A stretch of 64,000 nucleotides of DNA from Gossypium raimondii (taxonomy: Eukaryota > Streptophyta > Magnoliopsida > Malvales > Malvaceae): contig NC_068569.1 in assembly GCF_025698545.1 (NCBI RefSeq), forward strand, positions 23,312,001 through 23,376,000, given 5' to 3'. A program made the translations under genes and the position numbers. Shown in pieces: positions 1 through 12,659 of this stretch. The notes beneath the pieces are model-generated. The model made no database searches. It was not told the DNA's origin and saw only the letters and a list, made by a program, of their open reading frames with translations. Each line of letters starts with the position of its first letter. Position 1 is the first letter of the stretch.

Positions 1-812
1 CGTGGCTCCCATGCCCTTTCTTTTCAATTTCAACTTTCTTTATTCTGTTTTTTTTTTCAGATTTTAGCTTTTTTTTCCTTTGTTTTTCCTTTGACTACTA
101 GGTAAGTAGCAGTGTCACTTGACACGGCGGCTACACTTTTATTTTTTTTCTTTTTTTGAATCTGGTATACACGTATTTTTGGGGTATTTTTAAAAAATAC
201 ATACTGGTGTCGCTGGACACAATAACGGCACAAAAAAATTGTTTTTTTAAGTAATGATGACAGAAGATTGGAGGGAAATGGGTGGTGTCGTCGGTGTGTT
301 AGGCGGCACCGACAGGACATTGTAGCGGATGCCTATTTCCGTAAATAATTTCTAGTGTGCCTATTTTGGTAATTAACTTTTTCCAAATTATTGGGGTAAA
401 AAAGCCATACATGAAACTTTGAGTTTGAGTCAATTGTACGCATTTAAAAAAAACAAATACATATATTTATTTTCATATTTGATTAATATAATAGTTTGTT
501 ATACAATATATTAACGTAAAAAGTGCTAATTTGATCATATTATTAGTAATTTCTAAAATTTAATCAAATCAAAATTTAATATATAAAATCGCACAAAATC
601 AAAATTCATATATAACATTGCACATTAAATTAAAATTCATGTATAGTTTAATATTTCTCCTACATAAAAATATATACAACTTTGAAGATTATAGGATCTA
701 GTATTATTCTTAAAGTTATAAGAAGGAAGAGATTTTAGAATATTTTGTTTTTGTATAATTTTTCATATATTTGTAATTTATGCTATATAAATTTAATAGT
801 TTTTGCTTTTTT
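1..812. other. AT-rich intergenic DNA with a dispersed repeat
   Basis: No convincing gene. The open frames are low-complexity Lys/Phe strings. About 405-660 is a copy of an AT-rich dispersed repeat that recurs near 45060-45400 and, inverted, near 61195-61710. All three share phrases such as CAATTGTAC and AAAATTCATGTATA. The first 400 bases look like decayed repeat DNA. Confidence 0.5.
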
Positions 813-1323
813 GGATAAATTACAAAATAGTCATTTATGTTTGGTTAATATTATGTTTTTGTTATTGAACTTTAACTTATTACAATTTAGTCACTAACAT
901 TATCATTTGATAACATTTTAGTCATTGTACCTGTCATGAGCCGTGGATCAAAGCCCGTGACTAATTCACAAAGAGTGTCCCATGAAGGTCAATTTGATTA
1001 AATGAGGATCATTCGATCCACTTGAACTGTCCCAATTTCTGGAACATATGGAGAAGTCCATCTATTTGAAGCATTGGTGAGCGAGTGAAGCACTTAAGGA
1101 AAATTAAATTTACATTAGTGAATATGGAAAGTAATATTTCAATATATGTAATATGATAAGATTTGATTTTGTAATTTTAGGGGATTATGTAAATCTCTTA
1201 AGAATCTCAATTGTAGATAAATTTTAATCTCGATCATCGATGTAAAGTAAGTTGTATCGTTGGATCTGGGGGAGCTCAATTATAAATAGAGGCATTCCCT
1301 CTTATTTGTATTCATCCCATACT

Positions 1324-1328
1324 TGAGT
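1324..1328. repeat. Target-site duplication TGAGT, left copy
   Basis: TGAGT directly precedes the LTR starting at 1329 and is repeated directly after its end at 5486-5490. Five bases is the usual LTR-retrotransposon duplication length. Confidence 0.75.
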
Positions 1329-4300
1329 TATAACAACCCGTTTTTAATGGTGTCGAAATAGTAGTTTCGGAACCAAAATTTCAACAAGCGAGCTAGTAAA
1401 TATTATTTATTTAATATTTGTGAGTATTTCATAGAGTTGTATTTAAACATGGTTAATAAATTGTTTAGACAATTAATTTAGTAAAAGGACTAAATTATAA
1501 AATATGTAAAAGTTAGTTTCTATTAAGTAAATGTGTTAAATAGCAATTGAATGTAAATTAATGGACTAAGTGTGTAAATAAACTATATAATTAGATAGTG
1601 GACAATTATGGACAAGGTTTTGTTGAATTTAAGTATATTTAATAAGGGTAAAATGGTAAAAGGGTAATTATTATGAGAAAAACAATTAGGAAAAGAGCTA
1701 TCATCTTCTTCCTTTATTTTTCCCATAGTTGAATCCTCCATTAGAGAATTTAGAAAGCTTCGGTCAACATTTGTTCATGCATGGTAAGTGATTTTGATTC
1801 CATTTTAATGATTTTTATGTTTTGAAGTTATTTTAGTTTAATCTAACTAACACGGGGTTAAATTATAAAATTATTAAAATTTTAGGAACTATCATGAATG
1901 ATGTAGGTGTGTTTGTGAACTTATTTGATAAATTCATGAATTTGATAGCTAATTATAGTTTTTTGTTAAGTGATTTTTAGTAATTTTAATGTTTAAGGAT
2001 TTATTTTTTAAAATAGTAAAACTCTATGGAAATATTTTGAAATGGTGATAAATATGGGTTGATTAGAAACCCTAGGAAATTTAGCTAGCATGAATGGTGG
2101 TTAAATGTGGTTAATTTGTAAGTTTCGGGTTTAGAGACTAAATTGCATAAAAGGTAAAATATTGAGGTAATTTTGTAAATTGATAATAAAAGGACTTATA
2201 AGTATAAGGACTCAAATCGCGAAAAAGTCAAAGTAGCAAAGTAGTCGTCAGTTTGTGTTAGTAATCGTTTTTGTATAGGTAAGTTTTTATATTGATTAAT
2301 ATTTTTTTTAATTGTTATTTTGGTTAAATTGTCGATTAATGTTGTGCTTTATATAATTCTAGTTGATTGTTAAATGTTAACTAGTGACTTGGATTAAATT
2401 ATAATGTTAATCAATTTGATGATTGTGTTTGAAAATGTGAATTTCATAGATGTATATTTGACAAGGTATAATAGATTGAATATAAAGGATTTTGATATGT
2501 AATGTGTCCCGTTTGAAACTTGTGAATGCTTAGGATACAAATGACATATCATTAAGGGTTATATAGTTTCGGGTGATAGTCTTGGATGACCTACCGATGG
2601 CTGAGGTCCTACATTTGTTGCGGATTCTCCACAGCTCGTGTGAGCAGCATTGTATAGCTTTACATCCCAACCCACAGCTCGTGTGAGCATATTACAGATA
2701 TGGTTACAGTTACAAATACAGACACACTTTGTGTGAGCATGGTTCACGTGTATCCGACATTGTTTCATTTTGTTCAACGATAATAAAAGCTTAAACGAGT
2801 GAACTTAATTATATGAAATGTTATGAGATCATGATAGATGAAATGGAAATTTTGGCATAAATGCTTTGGTTGGAATAAGTAATTCAAATTGGAAATGTGA
2901 TGAATGAAATGTATATTTGAGTTGTTACTAATACATGTTTTATAAAATGATAAGATTATATGTTACATTGTTGAGCTCACTAACTTGTGGGACTTGTGAT
3001 GTGTATAGGATTTTAATGAGTTCATGAGCATATTAATGGAATTATGCATGAATTAGATAAATTGAGTCTATATGGTAAGTTTACGTTTAAGATTTATACG
3101 AGCTTATTAAGCATTAATTGCTTACGTTAGTTGTTTTTCTTTTCTTGTAGATTGATGCGGTCGTTGAAAGCACTAAAAATATCCTATCCTTAATAAATAA
3201 TGAAAAAGAATAGTAAAAGGGAAGTAGGGTCAAATCCTCAGGGACTGGATTTGCATAATGTCTTGTTCCGTGAAATCCCAGACAGAGTCTTTACCAAGAA
3301 AACCTGCGTTCCTAGAAAAAAATAAGAAAATAACAGAATTAAAGGTTTGGATCTCGAAACGAAAAATAAAATAAAAACAGAATTAACAATATTGAATCGA
3401 AGATTCGAGAAATTAAAAATAGAGTTGAGAGAAAGGAAATTCTTATGAGAGGTTACAGCCTCCAGTTGTCTCATACTGCCTTGGGTTCAATCCTCGGCTT
3501 TTAGATGATCCTTCCAAAACGAATAAGCTAGCTATAGTGGAAGAGGACACCTACGATCACCAGCTCCAAGGATTTAGACTTACGATTTAGTGGAACCTGA
3601 CTCTAGCCAACAATCGCTTCTGTGGGATCGTCTTATGCTAGATCAACACTTTTCAATGGCGAATCCCACGCCATTTTGTCTCTTGGGCTCACTAACCTCT
3701 AACGTAGTAAGCTAACGAACTGACTGTGCAACCTTCCGAAAACATACAAAGCGGCCGCCTTTGCATACGTTGAAAAGCTTACTTCTTAAGGGACATGGAC
3801 GGAAGCGTCAGCCCTGTAGTGTGGAGAAATAATGAATACTCGACGAGGAGGCTAAGTACGGACTCTAAGCCTCAAGAACCCTTTTTGGGGAATATCGACA
3901 ACCTTCGGCTAGATGGGTTTAGTGGCTCATGGTTGTGGTGGAAAAGAAAATAAATAAAATAAAAATGGGGATTTTATTGAAAGGAAATATGAGAAGAACA
4001 AAAGCCTAGACTTTTGAGGAGAGAGTGTTTACAGAAATAGATGGATGCCTTTTGAGTCACTTCACCCCCTATTTATAGTGTTAGGAGAGATAGTCTAATC
4101 CTACTTAAACTCCCAAAAGATAAATACATTTAATTGAAGATAAATAAAGATAAATAAAATTAAATCCTAAAATTAAATAATCCTTAATAATTATCTTAAT
4201 ATTAATTATCCTAATTAAAATAGAGTCTGATAGAATAAAATCTCTTCTTTTTGCATTTCAACCCTTGTTTCCTCCATGCTTGCACTTTTGGCACCAACTT

Positions 4301-5485
4301 TTCGTTGTGTCACATATTGGCCTATTTTATCTCTAAATTCACATTTTTGGCCCTTAATTTTACTTTTGCCTCAAATTTAGTCCCTATGAGATAAAAGATC
4401 ATAAATAGCTCAAATTAGCAGGATCATACTCAGAATAAATACATAATTAATACATAAAAATACGTTATTCTAGAGTGTTATCATAGATCATCGGAAAGTT
4501 CGATCGGTTGGAACCTAGTCGAAGTACATACACACTATTCGTCCATCATTTGGTAGATGTTTTGGTTATTTTGTTGATGGTTGTAAATGACATATAATAG
4601 GGGCTATTATGTTATTTTTCCAATATGATATGGGTTGAGCTTACCTCTAGCTTACTTGTATATATTACTTAGTTTTGGCTTGTAAGTGTCTATGTATATG
4701 TGTTTGTGGTCACTTTGTTTATGCCTCAAGAAAGTAAATAGATTATGGTGAAATGGATTGTAAATGGAATGGTTAAATTGGTTTGATATATGTTTAAGAT
4801 ATGAACTTGTAGCATTGAAATTGAATTAATTTAGTGTGTGAATTACGGTGTCAAATGATGACATATTGGTTAGGCACTTAGGTTGAATGTTTTGGTATGT
4901 TTTAGGCTTGATTATATGTATTTTGAAAGCATGTTTATGGTTAATTTGGTTTTGGATTGGTACTTAAGGAGTTGGTGTTGTTTTGCCTTGTTTTGAAAGC
5001 AATTTTAGGAGCACACGGCCTAGGACACAAGCTGTCACACAATTGTGTGCCACGCACAGTCACACCACACAACCGTGTGTGATTTTGATTTTAAGTGCAA
5101 AATTTTTCACAAAGAAACAGGTTGTTACACGGCCATGTGACCTTATTACGAATTGCACATGAGTTGAGACATGGCCGTGTAACCCATATTTTGAATTGCA
5201 CATGGTTTGGCCACACAGCTGTGTGACCCCTATTTTCAAAATTTTTAAGTTTTTCCATATTTTTCTGATTTACAAATTGATCCCTGATTGTTCCCAAACT
5301 ATTTTTAAGGTCTCGTAAGCTTGATTTAAGGTTCGTAAATGTAAATATCCTATGAATGATATGTAGTTTGAATATTTGGTATTTAAATTAATATTTGAAA
5401 GGTTTTATGTTGTCATTTGTTTTGTTATGTGTCGTAATACTTCGAAACCCTAATCTGACGACGAAGACGGGTTAAGGATGTTACA
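1329..5485 (+). mobile_element. Solo LTR of a large cotton-type LTR family, interrupted
   Basis: It begins TATAACAACCCG, a one-base variant of TGTAACA, and ends GGTTAAGGATGTTACA, flanked by TGAGT duplications. Without the nested 1331-bp insertion it is about 2.82 kb. It contains no gag or pol. Its 3' third (about 5000-5230) is dense in variants of ACACGGCCGTGTG. Related fragments begin at 12660 (TGTAACAGTCCG) and end at 34406 (GGTTAAGGGTGTTACA). Confidence 0.75.
3153..4483 (-). mobile_element. Solo LTR nested at third level
   Basis: It starts TGATGCGG and ends GTGTTATCA on the plus strand, and is flanked by a perfect TAGAT duplication (3148-3152 and 4484-4488). Read on the minus strand it has the TATA-type sequence CTATAAATAG (4069-4078) and begins TGATAACACTC, so its promoter points left. 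It is 1331 bp with no coding potential, which fits a solo LTR. Its presence splits the surrounding LTR. Confidence 0.75.
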
Positions 5486-5490
5486 TGAGT
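5486..5490. repeat. Target-site duplication TGAGT, right copy
   Basis: Matches 1324-1328 exactly and defines the right edge of the LTR ending at 5485. Confidence 0.75.
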
Positions 5491-6442
5491 AATAGGATAC
5501 TTTGAGAGCATTTACTCAAACACTTGGCGCAATTTTTCTTTCTTGTGTCTTTTCTGTTCTTTCGTTGCTCTTTTATCTTTGAGTTGCTTTCGCTTTATTT
5601 TCGGTGTCTTAGAGAATTTCTATCGAAAATTCTCACTTTGCAAGAGTTAAGTTGATTTAGACGAATTTGAACTTAAGAAATTGCCTAAGGTTGCACGGGT
5701 TGTGAGACTAAAATTTTAGCCCCTTGACATACCTTTACCCACTGCCAGAGGTGTAATGGAAATCACATGTGGCATAAATTATGTCGTTAAATGCTAACAT
5801 ATCATCCACATTAGTGGTGCATAATTAAATACTTTTTATTATTTTAACCTTTTTTATTAACTTTATTCCCTATTCCAACTCAATTATTTTCTTCTTCTTT
5901 AGTCAAAATGAAACCCGGAGAACCAATCTCAACTCCATCCTCACCACCATTCAAAACTCCACTCTCAAACTTGACAAGTCTACACCATAACTCGACCTAA
6001 ACCGATACCTAATCTCAACTCTAACCATACCCATTCCTACTGTCAACTAAATTGAACCTATAAACAAACATCACCACCTCCTTTGTTGTTCATTACCAGC
6101 ACCATTTGAGCCATCGCATCCTATCACCTCACCCTTTAAAATTACTGACACTCATTTAACTAACCAGAAGAGAAGGAAAAAAATCAAAGAAAGGAATTTG
6201 CCACGCAAGTTTGTGCTACGAAAAATCTCAGCTTTCTCATCTCAGGTTTCTCCTCATGTCAGCATTAAAGGGCACAATTTGTGGTACGTGTGATTTCCGT
6301 TATACCTTTAACAGTGGATAATAGCACAATGACTAAAACGTTACAAAATGATAATGTTAGTGATCAAATCGTAACAAATTAAAGATTAAAGATTAAAACG
6401 TAATATTAACCAAACATAAATGACTATTTTTGTACTTTACCC

Positions 6443-7376
6443 TTCTTTATATGTTATATCTTGTAGTCTTATTTAATTATTTTTATATTATATATTTATT
6501 CTTATTTAATTATTTTAATCTTTGTACTTTACTATTTATATTTAATTTATACTTAAATGTTTCTTTGGTCTTAATATATACTTAAATTTGACATTGTTAA
6601 CTTTTGGACTTTTTAGGAATTTAATTATTTTGTATTTTTTTTAGGAATTTAGTTGACATTGTTAACTTTTGTACTTATGGTCAATAAAATAGTGACACAA
6701 CTTAAACAGTCATTTGTACATATCCATTATAGATTTACATTTTTATTAAATTTATTTTCATAATTACAACTAATATTTAAAACTTGATATTTAGAAAATA
6801 GGTATCTTTAGAAAGTTTTAGAAAATTTCCAGTTTTATTAACCTTTCTGATATTTTTAGAATTTTTATTATTTTATTATTTTAAAATAATACTTATTAAT
6901 ATCATATTATTAGTTACTAATGTCAAATTATCAAAAATTGACAGAATTAACTAAATATTCTAATTGAAACTATTAACAAATTTGATATTTTCTTAGATAC
7001 ATGATTAACTCCGTCAAACTTTTTATAGTTTGGCACTCGTGATCAACAACTCAATTCAAAAGACATGATAAGAATTATTTAAAATAAATAATAATAGTAT
7101 TTTAAAAATATATTGTAAAAAGTTAAAAATTATAAAAATTCAAAAATTATTATTGGTATTGATCTATTTTATAATTAAATGTAAATGAAAATATTTAATT
7201 TTAATTAGAAAATGATTATTGAGAGTTGAGAGCCAAGCCGTGATTAATTCAACCAAATAGGTATTACAGTAATATTACATTTAACTTATATGGCTAGCTT
7301 AACAATAATATTACATGTGAATTGTTGTCGCACCAACATCGTTAAAAATGAAAATGGTAAGGAAAGGCTAACCGTG
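6443..7376. other. AT-rich intergenic DNA, nothing recognised
   Basis: Very AT-rich. No frame with family features, no RNA gene and no clean repeat border found. Confidence 0.5.
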
Positions 7377-7562
7377 TTTTTTTTTTTTTGCGTAACTCCT
7401 ATTTATAATGACTAAATATGTTCTGATTATATCTACTATTTTTGACACAATGTTTAGAACTACCCATAGACAGGAGGATAATGTGCTTCAATGCACTTGA
7501 ACTCACATCCTTGTGCATTGGCAACAGTACCCATGCCAATCGAGCTAAGACTCAATTAGCAT
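7377..7562 (-). mobile_element. tRNA-derived SINE, copy 1
   Basis: On the minus strand a box-A-like TAGCTCGATTGGCA (7534-7547) is followed about 40 bases later by a box-B-like GAGTTCAAGTGC (7493-7504). A unique body follows, then a run of 13 A (plus-strand T run 7377-7389). This is the layout of a tRNA-related SINE, RNA polymerase III promoter first and poly(A) last. A second, more diverged copy lies at 57544-57645. I did not find a target duplication. Confidence 0.55.
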
Positions 7563-8129
7563 GGATAAAATAAAACTTATTTATTTATACGAATTTTGAT
7601 TAGATATAATTATACCTACAATATCTTGAATTTTAATAAATATAATTGTATGTACACTCAGTAAGTATACATATTCAATAATAATGTTAGTTGTTTGTAA
7701 AACTAAATTAAAATAAAATATTCATGTATCTAATTAAATAATATAAAAGTTTATTTTAATTTAATCATGTGGCCGGGACTTCGATCCTCGCTCATAGGAA
7801 TGGAATATATTTTGTAGTCAGTCGTTTACTTCTTTGGAAAACACTTGTGGCGAGAAGATTAGTCACTACTACCGATGATGAATCACCTGAATTTAACAAA
7901 AAAAATGAATCACAATATTTTACATAGAACTAAAATTCACTTATAATTTTGAGAATTTCTTCTTGGTTTTCAAAGATGAAGCTGGTTGTTTGGGTTGATG
8001 ACTGTTTGTTGTCCAAATTATGAAGTGAAAAAGAGCAAAGCAATCCTTGGCTTATCCCATTGCGATGTTGAATGTGGAATAGAGTTATCACATGGAAGAG
8101 AAGTCTCAATTCCCTACCTTATATGTCTT
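7563..8129. other. Intergenic, nothing firm
   Basis: No gene recognised. A short stretch near 7770-7790 (GACTTCGATCCTCG) resembles a pol III box B but has no box A at the right distance. Confidence 0.4.
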
Positions 8130-8351
8130 TTAATCAGATAGATGCCTTTCAGTGGCAAAGCAACAAAGGCCATTTAAAGGTGCAAGTGATAGGCTGAAGA
8201 TGACAAAAATTTCGTTTGAGTAAGTAATCCAAGTTCCAACTTTGAACCATATTAACGTGAGAAGAGCAATAGCAGCAGTTAATTTAAATGTCTCCTCCAC
8301 CGACAGTGCCACCGGAAATTGGTCAGACTCTCCACCAGCCTTTGAATCCAT
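8130..8351 (-). CDS. Hypothetical small membrane protein (73 aa)
   Basis: I do not recognise this protein. The frame codes 73 residues. It begins with a hydrophilic acidic N-terminus (MDSKAGGESDQ), followed by two hydrophobic stretches at about residues 24-38 and 46-62. These could be one or two membrane segments, ending in a short polar tail. In favour of a real gene, TATA-like sequences (CTATATAAAACTATATAAAT on the minus strand, about 8394-8413) lie 45-60 bases upstream of the ATG, and the codons are less AT-extreme than the surroundings. Against it, there is no known domain, it is short, and it could be one exon of a longer model or chance. Neighbouring DNA is intergenic and the nearest gene is the WRKY on the same strand. 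Confidence 0.3.
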   Translation of the reverse strand: MDSKAGGESDQFPVALSVEETFKLTAAIALLTLIWFKVGTWITYSNEIFVIFSLSLAPLNGLCCFATERHLSD

Positions 8352-9663
8352 GCAAAAATAAATTAAAATAAAATCCCCCAGATTGCCAGGGAAATTTATA
8401 TAGTTTTATATAGCAGACAAGATTCTTATAAAGGCATCAATTACACCTTCTTTGAAGAGCACCTACTGGATTTGAAAGTATACCATTGAATCTTGCACCA
8501 ACTTTTTAATTTAATTATGGCGATTCGTATCCCGACATTGACCTGTTAAATGTCGGTGGATGAATGTTCATTTAGGTTACTTTCTAAGTTGCCATGGACC
8601 ATTGTTTTCTTTCTATCGTCTTCACTGTTCTTCGCATTCAATTAATTTACCTCTATATTCTACCACCAATTAATGAAAGAGCATAGGCTGTGGTCCTTGG
8701 AGGCTTGATTCTTATAATCAACAAAATGTAAAATTCAATACTAACATCTGCAATCATTTTCTTATTCTGAACATATTACTTTTTAAAAGAAAATCAGAAA
8801 TTTAGATGAAGAAATTGATTTTGAGTTTAGCTTGCAACAAGTTTATATGAAATCTACATGCAAAGTTTTTGATTGTTGTCGAAGGAGATCTTCCGTAGGA
8901 AAAAAGGGAAGGTTGAACGAGTTAAATCAATTTCACAAAAGAAGAAAGGTGTTGCAAAGTCATAGGATAATGTTAAAATTAAGTGAACGTTCATGCATGG
9001 CCAACTTTGAGAAAATTGTGCCTTTTTTACTTTACAACGATGGCGATGGCGATGGCGATGGCCAGCAAGCGACATTACTAAAGAATTAAAACGCGTGAAA
9101 ATGATAAACCATTGTTCTCCACATTACCAAGCATGCGATTTTCTTACACATAAAACTAATGAAGTGTTTTTCTAGCTTTTAATGGGAACTTCAGATAAAT
9201 AAAGAAAAATAGAAAAATGGAGTGTTTTCTCTTCTTTTTTTTTTTTTTTTGATAAGGAGATTTTATTCTCTTTTAATTTTTAAAATGACTAATAAATTCA
9301 AAACCAGGGGTCAACCATCAAACACCCACTTTTTTTTTTTGCCTTGAAATATAAATTTATATATCAAAATTCAGAGGTTTAGTGGACAATGGAACAAATT
9401 GGAGAAAAGTAAAAGCATCCTGGAGGAGATCCATCAACATATAATATAATATTAAAGTTGTGATAATTGGGTATAAGAACATTTTTAAAAAAATGAAAGA
9501 AACCCCCCACTACAAATCCCACTAAATCCACTAATCTCCTATTCTATGCCCGTTTTCCTTCTTTTTAATTAACCAAAGCACAGAATAAGGAAGCCTATAA
9601 TATTGTCTTTTTCAAGAGCTAACATACCAACTAATGAAAGCCCTTGGTTGAATTTGGAGACCA
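8352..9663. other. Intergenic DNA downstream of the WRKY gene
   Basis: It contains the TATA-like region of the small frame at 8130-8351, a short (CGATGG)4 microsatellite at 9039-9062, poly-T runs near 9236-9251 and 9331-9341, and presumably the WRKY 3' untranslated region just below 9664. The plus-strand 85-residue frame at 8832-9089 runs through the microsatellite and has no family features. Confidence 0.45.
9039..9062. repeat. Hexanucleotide microsatellite (CGATGG)4
   Basis: Four consecutive copies of CGATGG. It could be length-polymorphic. Confidence 0.8.
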
Positions 9664-11101
<1,438 letters not shown>

Positions 11102-11903
11102 CTCTGTTCATCAAACGAAAAAAGAAAACCCAAACCCACCAAAAGTCTGATAACCCGAAGAAGAATCAAACCAGTTGCATAGATTTACAGAAAACGAAGG
11201 TTAGATATATTTAGGATAGGAGAGGGAAAATGAATTGAAATAATAATGTCAAAATGATGAAAGTAATAAGAAGAAAAGCTCAAAAGAGAAGAGAGTCAAA
11301 CTTAATGCCTTCCGTTACATATTACCGTCGAACTCACCACCCAATCAATTCATTCCACGTATTAAAAATGCTGTCGGCACCTTGACCAACTTGGGTCCCA
11401 TCACAACGGGAATTTTAAATTTTAAAAGTCAAAGGGCGATGAATAACCGTTGGATGAGATGACCAGGTGAAATTGGGAATTCTATTTTGGTTGGAGACAG
11501 TGAGGCAGTGGAGTTGACTATGAACTGCTTTAATTAAAGAACTAACATAAAAAGTCGTTCGTGGGACCATTTTTACCGGAAACTGGAAGAAACGTCAAAC
11601 TTTCGTACCACAAAGTCATATGGGATTCTTTCAAAGTGGGGCCATTGCTGCCGTTCGATTTTGCATCATATAACTATTTATAAAGATTGGTCTTTTTCTT
11701 TTCTCATCATCATTTGAGCTCAACTTTGCCAAATGATTTTTTTTTCTTTTTCTGAGAATATATTTTTTGAGAAGCCCTAATCAAATTTAAATAAATATAA
11801 CACGTTTAGCAGTTAAATTAAGTCAATGTTGACAGCCACGTGGATTGGAAAAACGTTTTTTTAATTAAAATAAAATCATATCAATGGCTGAAAAAGAAGT
11901 TCA
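11102..11903. promoter_or_regulatory. WRKY gene upstream region with W-box cluster
   Basis: W-box hexamers TTGAC[CT] occur at 11294-11299 (minus strand), 11382-11387 (plus), 11427-11432 (minus) and 11514-11519 (plus). A weaker TTGACG core lies at 11593-11598 (minus). Promoters of WRKY genes often carry W boxes that WRKYs bind. A TATA-like AAATATATC (minus strand, about 11204-11212) lies about 100 bases before the ATG. No other gene is seen in this stretch. Confidence 0.55.
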
Positions 11904-12367
11904 TTTTGAATAAGGAATTCTCAAACTTTATTAAAAATTTATTTTACCCTTTATTTAATTTTTCATTTTTTAGTTTTTAACTTCCGTTTCTATCAAATCA
12001 TTTTAAAATAGATGAAACAGTTGAGGTTCATTAACTTTGTTGACGTAGATAACATTTAAACATTTAATTAATTTTTAAAATATTAAAAATTCTTAGATTT
12101 TTAAATAATTTTAATGATTTTAATTTTAAAAATAGTTTATATATTTTTAGGATTTTTAAATTTTAAAAATTAAATAAATGTTGATGTGTCAACCATATGG
12201 AAACCAACGTGTACACAAGGTCGATAAAGTTAAAAAACATTAACTTCTCTATTCATTTTAGGGTGACTTGACAAAAATGTAATGACTAAAAAGAAGAAAT
12301 TTTTAATGAAGGGTTAAAATATTTTTTATAAAATTTGAAGACCAAATAAATCATTATGCTTTTGAAT
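11904..12367. mobile_element. MULE-type MITE A (448 bp) with 8-bp duplication
   Basis: TTTTGAAT at 11904-11911 and again at 12360-12367 bounds an AT-rich element (11912-12359). Its two ends are imperfect inverted repeats, and the interior carries mirrored phrases around AACTTTGTTGACGTAG and its partner near 12200. The right end, ...ATTATGC, matches the end of the element at 18525-19009, so both belong to one family. No coding capacity. Confidence 0.6.
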
Positions 12368-12659
12368 CTTGATATGCTAAGATGTTCATGACAACTTTTT
12401 TCTTAAATTAAATCAAGTTTAATTTACACAATTAGTAAAAAGTATCATAGTTAACACAATTTTGTTAACACCCCACATTTGACCCGGTCACTATATACAA
12501 ATTTATGACGTCATATTATACTACCGAAGCAACTTAAGTTAACTTACTTCTTAATCATATCATTCAATGCACAAATATTGTTCAAATAAATTCAACCATC
12601 CATTTTAACCACAAACTTATATTTATAGTGTTTAATAATTTAATTCATCAAGTTATGGA
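12368..12659 (-). repeat. LTR 3'-end fragment, inverted
   Basis: From about 12470, TTAACACCCCACATTTGACC reads on the minus strand as an LTR 3' end of the type ...GGGTGTTAACA, related to the ends at 5485 and 34406. It is cut off by the LTR fragment beginning at 12660. Confidence 0.35.

Larger units (their letters stand above)
932..5729 (+). mobile_element. LTR (own length about 640 bp) inserted in left TIR, itself interrupted
   Basis: It starts TGTCATGAGCC and ends GCCCCTTGACA, so the tips TGTCA/TGACA are inverted repeats. The flanks share TACC, and comparison with the intact right arm of the host element confirms that TACC was duplicated. A TATA box (TATAAATA, 1281-1288) lies upstream of the second insertion. 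Subtracting the nested element and its target duplication leaves about 636 bp, a plausible solo LTR. No internal coding domain is present. A related, more decayed sequence lies near 17328-17618. Confidence 0.65.
813..6442. mobile_element. Long-TIR element (MITE-like), split by nested LTRs
   Basis: The stretch 813-930 reappears inverted at about 6313-6442; both arms carry TAGTCATTTATGTTTGG, CACTAACATTATCA and TTTTAGTCATTGT. The similarity continues past the LTR insertion: 5730-5815 pairs with about 6245-6312, sharing GGAAATCACA. The arms are therefore about 190 bases, and the uninterrupted element would be about 830 bp. No transposase is visible. Long arms suggest a Mutator-like or fold-back MITE, but I could not find a clean target duplication. 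Confidence 0.7.

Noticed and set aside
57..320. 87-residue minus-strand frame near the left edge
   Set aside because: Low-complexity Lys/Phe/Arg sequence in repeat-like DNA, no domain, no promoter signs.
7766..7800. Box-B-like GACTTCGATCCTCG, possible tRNA or SINE
   Set aside because: No box A at a proper distance and no cloverleaf.
8832..9089. 85-residue plus-strand frame with an Asp-Gly repeat
   Set aside because: The Asp-Gly repeat is just the CGATGG microsatellite. No family features, and a minus-strand frame overlaps it equally well.
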